Shown here one piece after another: positions 61,418 through 64,000 of a stretch of DNA of 64,000 nt; positions within the stretch are counted from its first letter, which is position 1, and the number at the start of each line of letters is the position of its first letter. A program made the position numbers and the translations under genes. The notes beneath the pieces were generated by a model. It saw only the letters and a program-made list of their open reading frames with translations, had not been told where the DNA came from and did no database searches. This DNA comes from Nocardia anaemiae NBRC 100462 (GTDB lineage: Bacteria; Actinomycetota; Actinomycetes; Mycobacteriales; Mycobacteriaceae). Location of the stretch: contig NZ_BDAZ01000045.1 in the NCBI RefSeq assembly GCF_001612725.1, positions 62,001 through 126,000 of the forward strand, written 5' to 3'.

Positions 61418-61999
61418 ATGACCGCCGTGGCCGAGTCACTCATGACGACCGAGGAGTTCGAGGAACTCGCCCGGGCGGCCGATCGTGTTGCGGAGGGTGT
61501 GCGACTCGAATTCATCGACGAACAGCTGGGGGCCAAGCCGATGCCGGACGGGGACCACGGTCGGATCATGCAGTGGTTGATCCGCGTCTTCGTGCTGTTC
61601 CGTCCCGAACTCTTCCTGACTCCTGAGCAGGGATTGAGAGTCGACCGATATCGCAAGGGGCGCGCTCGGCCCGATGGTGCCTTGGCCGATGCCGATGCCT
61701 TCGTTGGCCAAGGAGAATGGGCCGACCCTGGACCAGTTCTCATGGTTGTCGAAGTGACTTCCGACGATCAGGACACCGTGCGGCGCGATCGACAGGAGAA
61801 ACCGCGCGCCTATGCCGACACCGGCATACCCGTGTACCTACTGATCGACCGGGATTCATGTGAGATCACCGTCCACAGCGAGCCTCGGGGCGGGCGTTAC
61901 GAGCGGATGCTGACGGTGCCGTTCGGTGCCACAGTGAAGATTCCGGCACCCGTAGATGTCGAGTTGGACACCGAGCCGCTGAAGGCCTGGGTGCGCTGA
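61418..61999 (+). CDS. Uma2 family (DUF820) putative nuclease-fold protein
   Basis: A 193-residue protein of the Uma2/DUF820 restriction-endonuclease fold. The PD-(D/E)XK elements are ARPDGALAD near residues 83-91 (Asp), LMVVEVTSDDQ near 108-118 (Glu), and RQEKPRAYADTGIPVYLLID near 124-143 (Lys). The family is abundant in cyanobacteria and actinobacteria, and has no proven role. It is a lone gene; it converges on xthA with 12 bases between the stops. Confidence 0.88.
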   Translation: MTAVAESLMTTEEFEELARAADRVAEGVRLEFIDEQLGAKPMPDGDHGRIMQWLIRVFVLFRPELFLTPEQGLRVDRYRKGRARPDGALADADAFVGQGEWADPGPVLMVVEVTSDDQDTVRRDRQEKPRAYADTGIPVYLLIDRDSCEITVHSEPRGGRYERMLTVPFGATVKIPAPVDVELDTEPLKAWVR

Positions 62000-62011
62000 G
62001 CGGTCTCGCTC

Positions 62012-62827
62012 CTAGTCGGTGAATTCGGCGATTACCGGGGCGTGGTCGCTGGGGCTCTTGCCTTTTCGTTCCTCGCGGTCGATGAACCCGTCCTTCGCGC
62101 GGTTTGCGAGTGCGGGGGAGGCGAGGATGAAATCGATGCGCATACCTTCTTTTCGGGGGAAGCGCAGTTGGGTGTAGTCCCAGTAGGTGTAGACGCCGGG
62201 GCCGGGGGCGTAGGGGCGCACTACATCGGCGAAGCCGGTTGCGACGATGGCGTCGAAGGCATCGCGTTCGGGTCGGGAGGTGTGGGTTTTGTTCGCGAAG
62301 AATTCGACGGACCAGACATCGTCGTCGGTCGGGGCGATATTCCAGTCGCCGACCAGCGCGATCTGTGCCTCCGGATGCTCGGCGAGCCACCGGGCGCCGT
62401 TAGCGCGCAGGGCGCCAAGCCATTCCAGTTTGTAGGCGTAGTGCGGGTCGTGCAGGGTACGGCCGTTCGGGACGTACAGGCTCCACACCCGGACCCCGCC
62501 ACAGGTCGCCCCGAGTGCGCGCGATTCCACGATCGGGGCGCTGATCAGCGCTTCGCCCGCATCCTTGTCGAAGCCGGGCTGGTTGGGGAAGGCCGCTTCG
62601 ACATCATCGAGGCCGATGCGCGAGGCGATGGCTACGCCGTTCCACTGGTTCAACCCGATGTGGGCGACCTCGTAGCCGAGTTCGTCGAAGCGCTCGAACG
62701 GGAACTGGTCGTCGCGGCATTTGGTCTCCTGCATCGCGAGCACATCGATGTCCTGGCGGTCGAGGAAGTCCGCGACCCGGTCGAGGCGGGAGCGGATCGA
62801 ATTGACGTTCCAGGTCGCGAGACGCAC
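62012..62827 (-). CDS. xthA: Exodeoxyribonuclease III family enzyme
   Basis: A 271-residue AP endonuclease/exonuclease III for base-excision repair. Motifs are LATWNVNSIRSRL at residues about 3-15, LAMQETKCRDDQFPFE near 30-45 (metal Glu), YVPNGR near 105-110, GDWNIAPTDDDVW near 144-156, RIDFILAS near 224-231, and SDHAPVIAEF at the end (catalytic Asp-His). GTG 62827 is chosen for AAGGAAGG about 7 bases upstream; ATG 62845 is less likely. With the GNAT gene and def it restores mycobacterial gene order. Confidence 0.94.
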   Translation of the reverse strand: MRLATWNVNSIRSRLDRVADFLDRQDIDVLAMQETKCRDDQFPFERFDELGYEVAHIGLNQWNGVAIASRIGLDDVEAAFPNQPGFDKDAGEALISAPIVESRALGATCGGVRVWSLYVPNGRTLHDPHYAYKLEWLGALRANGARWLAEHPEAQIALVGDWNIAPTDDDVWSVEFFANKTHTSRPERDAFDAIVATGFADVVRPYAPGPGVYTYWDYTQLRFPRKEGMRIDFILASPALANRAKDGFIDREERKGKSPSDHAPVIAEFTD

Positions 62828-62880
62828 GGATGCCTTCCTTCGCAATGGCTATAGGTCTGTTGTACCGCAGGCGGAGTCGG

Positions 62881-63870
62881 TCAGCGAGAGCCGTCCGGTG
62901 CGGCATAGCGGTAGGTGTGGTGGTCGAGGAAGCCCAACTCGTGATACATCGCGATGGCCGCGGTGTTCTCGGCCTCGACCTGGAGATAGGCGTGGGTGGC
63001 GCCACGATCCGCGCCCCAGCGGATCAGCTCCGCGCAGATCAGCGAACCCAGTCCGTGCCTGCGATGTTCGGCCGCCACCGCGACGCAGGTCAGCCCGATC
63101 CAGTGGCGACCGTCCGGTGCGGTGGTGAGCGCGCCGCGCCCGATCGCGATGGGCTGCGGCAATCCGAGCGAGGCGAAACCCACTTCGCCGTCGTGCACGG
63201 CCGTCAGCACCTCGACCACCGGCGGCGGCGAAACCGGCTGGGTGGCAGGATCTTCGCCGCTGTAGCGGTGCATCGACAACCAGGCGTCATCGGGTGCGGG
63301 CACGATGCGCACCATCCGCGGTCCCTGTGGCAGTACGAAATTCTCGATATCGATCGCAAGCAGCCGGGTTTCGCGCCAACTCTGCCAGCCCGGCGGCAGC
63401 GAAGCGAGCCGATCCGGCAGCGCGATCTGCACCGGCAGACCGTGCGCGGTATACCACTCGCCGATTCGCCGCAGCGTGTCCGCGCCCAATGCCGCCGGAC
63501 CATCCGAACTGCCGAGCGGCACAGCGGAATTGGCGCGGTTGGTGTAGCCGTTTCCGGCCCGTAACAGCCAGCCGTCGATCCAACCCTGTTCGATACCCGG
63601 CCAGCCATACGCCGCCGCGGCCTCCAGCGCCCGGATCTCCCTGGTGCGAATCGGCCTCGGCCCCAACGCTTTCATCGCGACGACGCGATCCACCGCCACC
63701 GCGACGACCTGCCCGTCCGCAGCCCGCACGGTAGGCGGGTCCAGCGAGATCAGTTCGCCGATCACATCTGTGAGCGGTTGTGGATAACCCGCTGGCAACC
63801 GGTACCGCAGCACCACACGCCGACCCAGCGGGATATCGGGCAGTGCCGAATCACCCGCAGGATCAGTCAT
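62881..63870 (-). CDS. GNAT family N-acetyltransferase (Rv0428c-like)
   Basis: A 329-residue protein. The N-terminal about 75 residues form a small beta domain (VVLRYRLPAGYPQPLTDVIG), and the C-terminal GNAT domain has the acetyl-CoA loop VAAEHRRHGLGSLICAELIR near 272-291 and EAENTAAIAMYHELGF near 301-316. The middle has YGWPGIEQGWIDGWLLRAGN, typical of this actinobacterial family. The substrate is unknown. ATG 63870 overlaps the def stop by 8 bases, so translation is coupled to def, as in mycobacteria. Confidence 0.88.
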   Translation of the reverse strand: MTDPAGDSALPDIPLGRRVVLRYRLPAGYPQPLTDVIGELISLDPPTVRAADGQVVAVAVDRVVAMKALGPRPIRTREIRALEAAAAYGWPGIEQGWIDGWLLRAGNGYTNRANSAVPLGSSDGPAALGADTLRRIGEWYTAHGLPVQIALPDRLASLPPGWQSWRETRLLAIDIENFVLPQGPRMVRIVPAPDDAWLSMHRYSGEDPATQPVSPPPVVEVLTAVHDGEVGFASLGLPQPIAIGRGALTTAPDGRHWIGLTCVAVAAEHRRHGLGSLICAELIRWGADRGATHAYLQVEAENTAAIAMYHELGFLDHHTYRYAAPDGSR

Positions 63871-64000
63871 CGTGGCCGAACGGATCGGGCACCGTACCCG
63901 GAATCCAGCTGAGACCCGGTGTGCCCCAACCATTTCGCTTGATCGCCTTCTTGGCCGCGCGGGCATTGCGGCCGATCAGCACATCCACGTACAGGAAACC
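63863..64000 (-). CDS. def: Peptide deformylase, C-terminal end only
   Basis: Only the last 45 codons lie in the window: GFLYVDVLIGRNARAAKKAI then KRNGWGTPGLSWIPGTVPDP and FGHDD. This is the helix and tail that follow the zinc-binding HExxH part in actinobacterial deformylases; the catalytic motifs are beyond the window. The enzyme removes the formyl group from new proteins. It is identified from memory of the mycobacterial C-terminus and the def-GNAT-xthA order. Confidence 0.75.
   Translation of the reverse strand, partial: GFLYVDVLIGRNARAAKKAIKRNGWGTPGLSWIPGTVPDPFGHDD

Overview
The window is high-GC actinobacterial DNA, most likely from Nocardia or a close relative in the Mycobacteriales. 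This rests on base composition, frequent GTG/TTG starts, an F420-dependent glucose-6-phosphate dehydrogenase, PknG, and gene order. The order fgd1-pta-ackA-pknG-glnH-glnX-mutT3-thiE-thiO-thiS-thiG (4.9-19.4 kb), then thiD (39.3 kb), thiC (54.1 kb) and xthA-GNAT-def (62-64 kb), matches what I remember of the M. tuberculosis Rv0407-Rv0429c region. Accessory modules are spliced into that backbone.

Layout. 0-4.5 kb: end of an amidohydrolase, DUF456 membrane protein, SDR, RpiB-like isomerase, a DJ-1/PfpI gene with a striking four-half-site operator next to a MarR gene, and a NagD-like HAD phosphatase. 4.6-7.2 kb: palindromic repeat, fgd1, a 740-bp junk region with GC-rich tandem repeats and gene fragments, and a Ddn-like deazaflavin protein. 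7.2-19.4 kb: acetate/acetyl-phosphate genes, the GlnX-GlnH-PknG amino-acid sensing operon, a Nudix gene and the thiazole half of thiamine synthesis. 20-23.5 kb: ABC exporter, class III nucleotide cyclase and a small membrane protein. 23.6-32.8 kb: tightly coupled acyl-CoA catabolic operon (AtuA-like, fadE13, accD2, accA2, fadE12, echA7, TetR), the Rv0976c-Rv0971c order. 33-39 kb: envelope glycosyltransferase pair, methyltransferase and regulators. 39-44.4 kb: thiD, a sulfonate-type ABC transporter behind a broken monooxygenase gene, and a Zur-box-controlled COG0523 metallochaperone. 44.4-53.9 kb: small catabolic or lipid genes, mostly paired with divergent TetR/MarR regulators. 54-55.8 kb: TPP riboswitch and thiC. 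55.9-64 kb: secreted lipase, homogentisate pathway (hmgA-fahA), Uma2 protein, xthA, GNAT and the end of def.

Functional links. Five thiamine loci (thiE, thiOSG, thiD, thiC) are spread over 40 kb, and I see a riboswitch only at thiC. PknG, GlnH and GlnX form one coupled operon that in mycobacteria controls glutamate metabolism. About ten palindromic operator candidates lie between divergent gene pairs or beside a local regulator.

The most unusual structures are two families of long dispersed palindromes (one at three convergent gene junctions), an in-frame 36-codon insertion in accA2, an N-terminal extension shared by accA2 and ackA, and the fgd1 downstream graveyard. I found no tRNA, rRNA, CRISPR array, insertion sequence or prophage.
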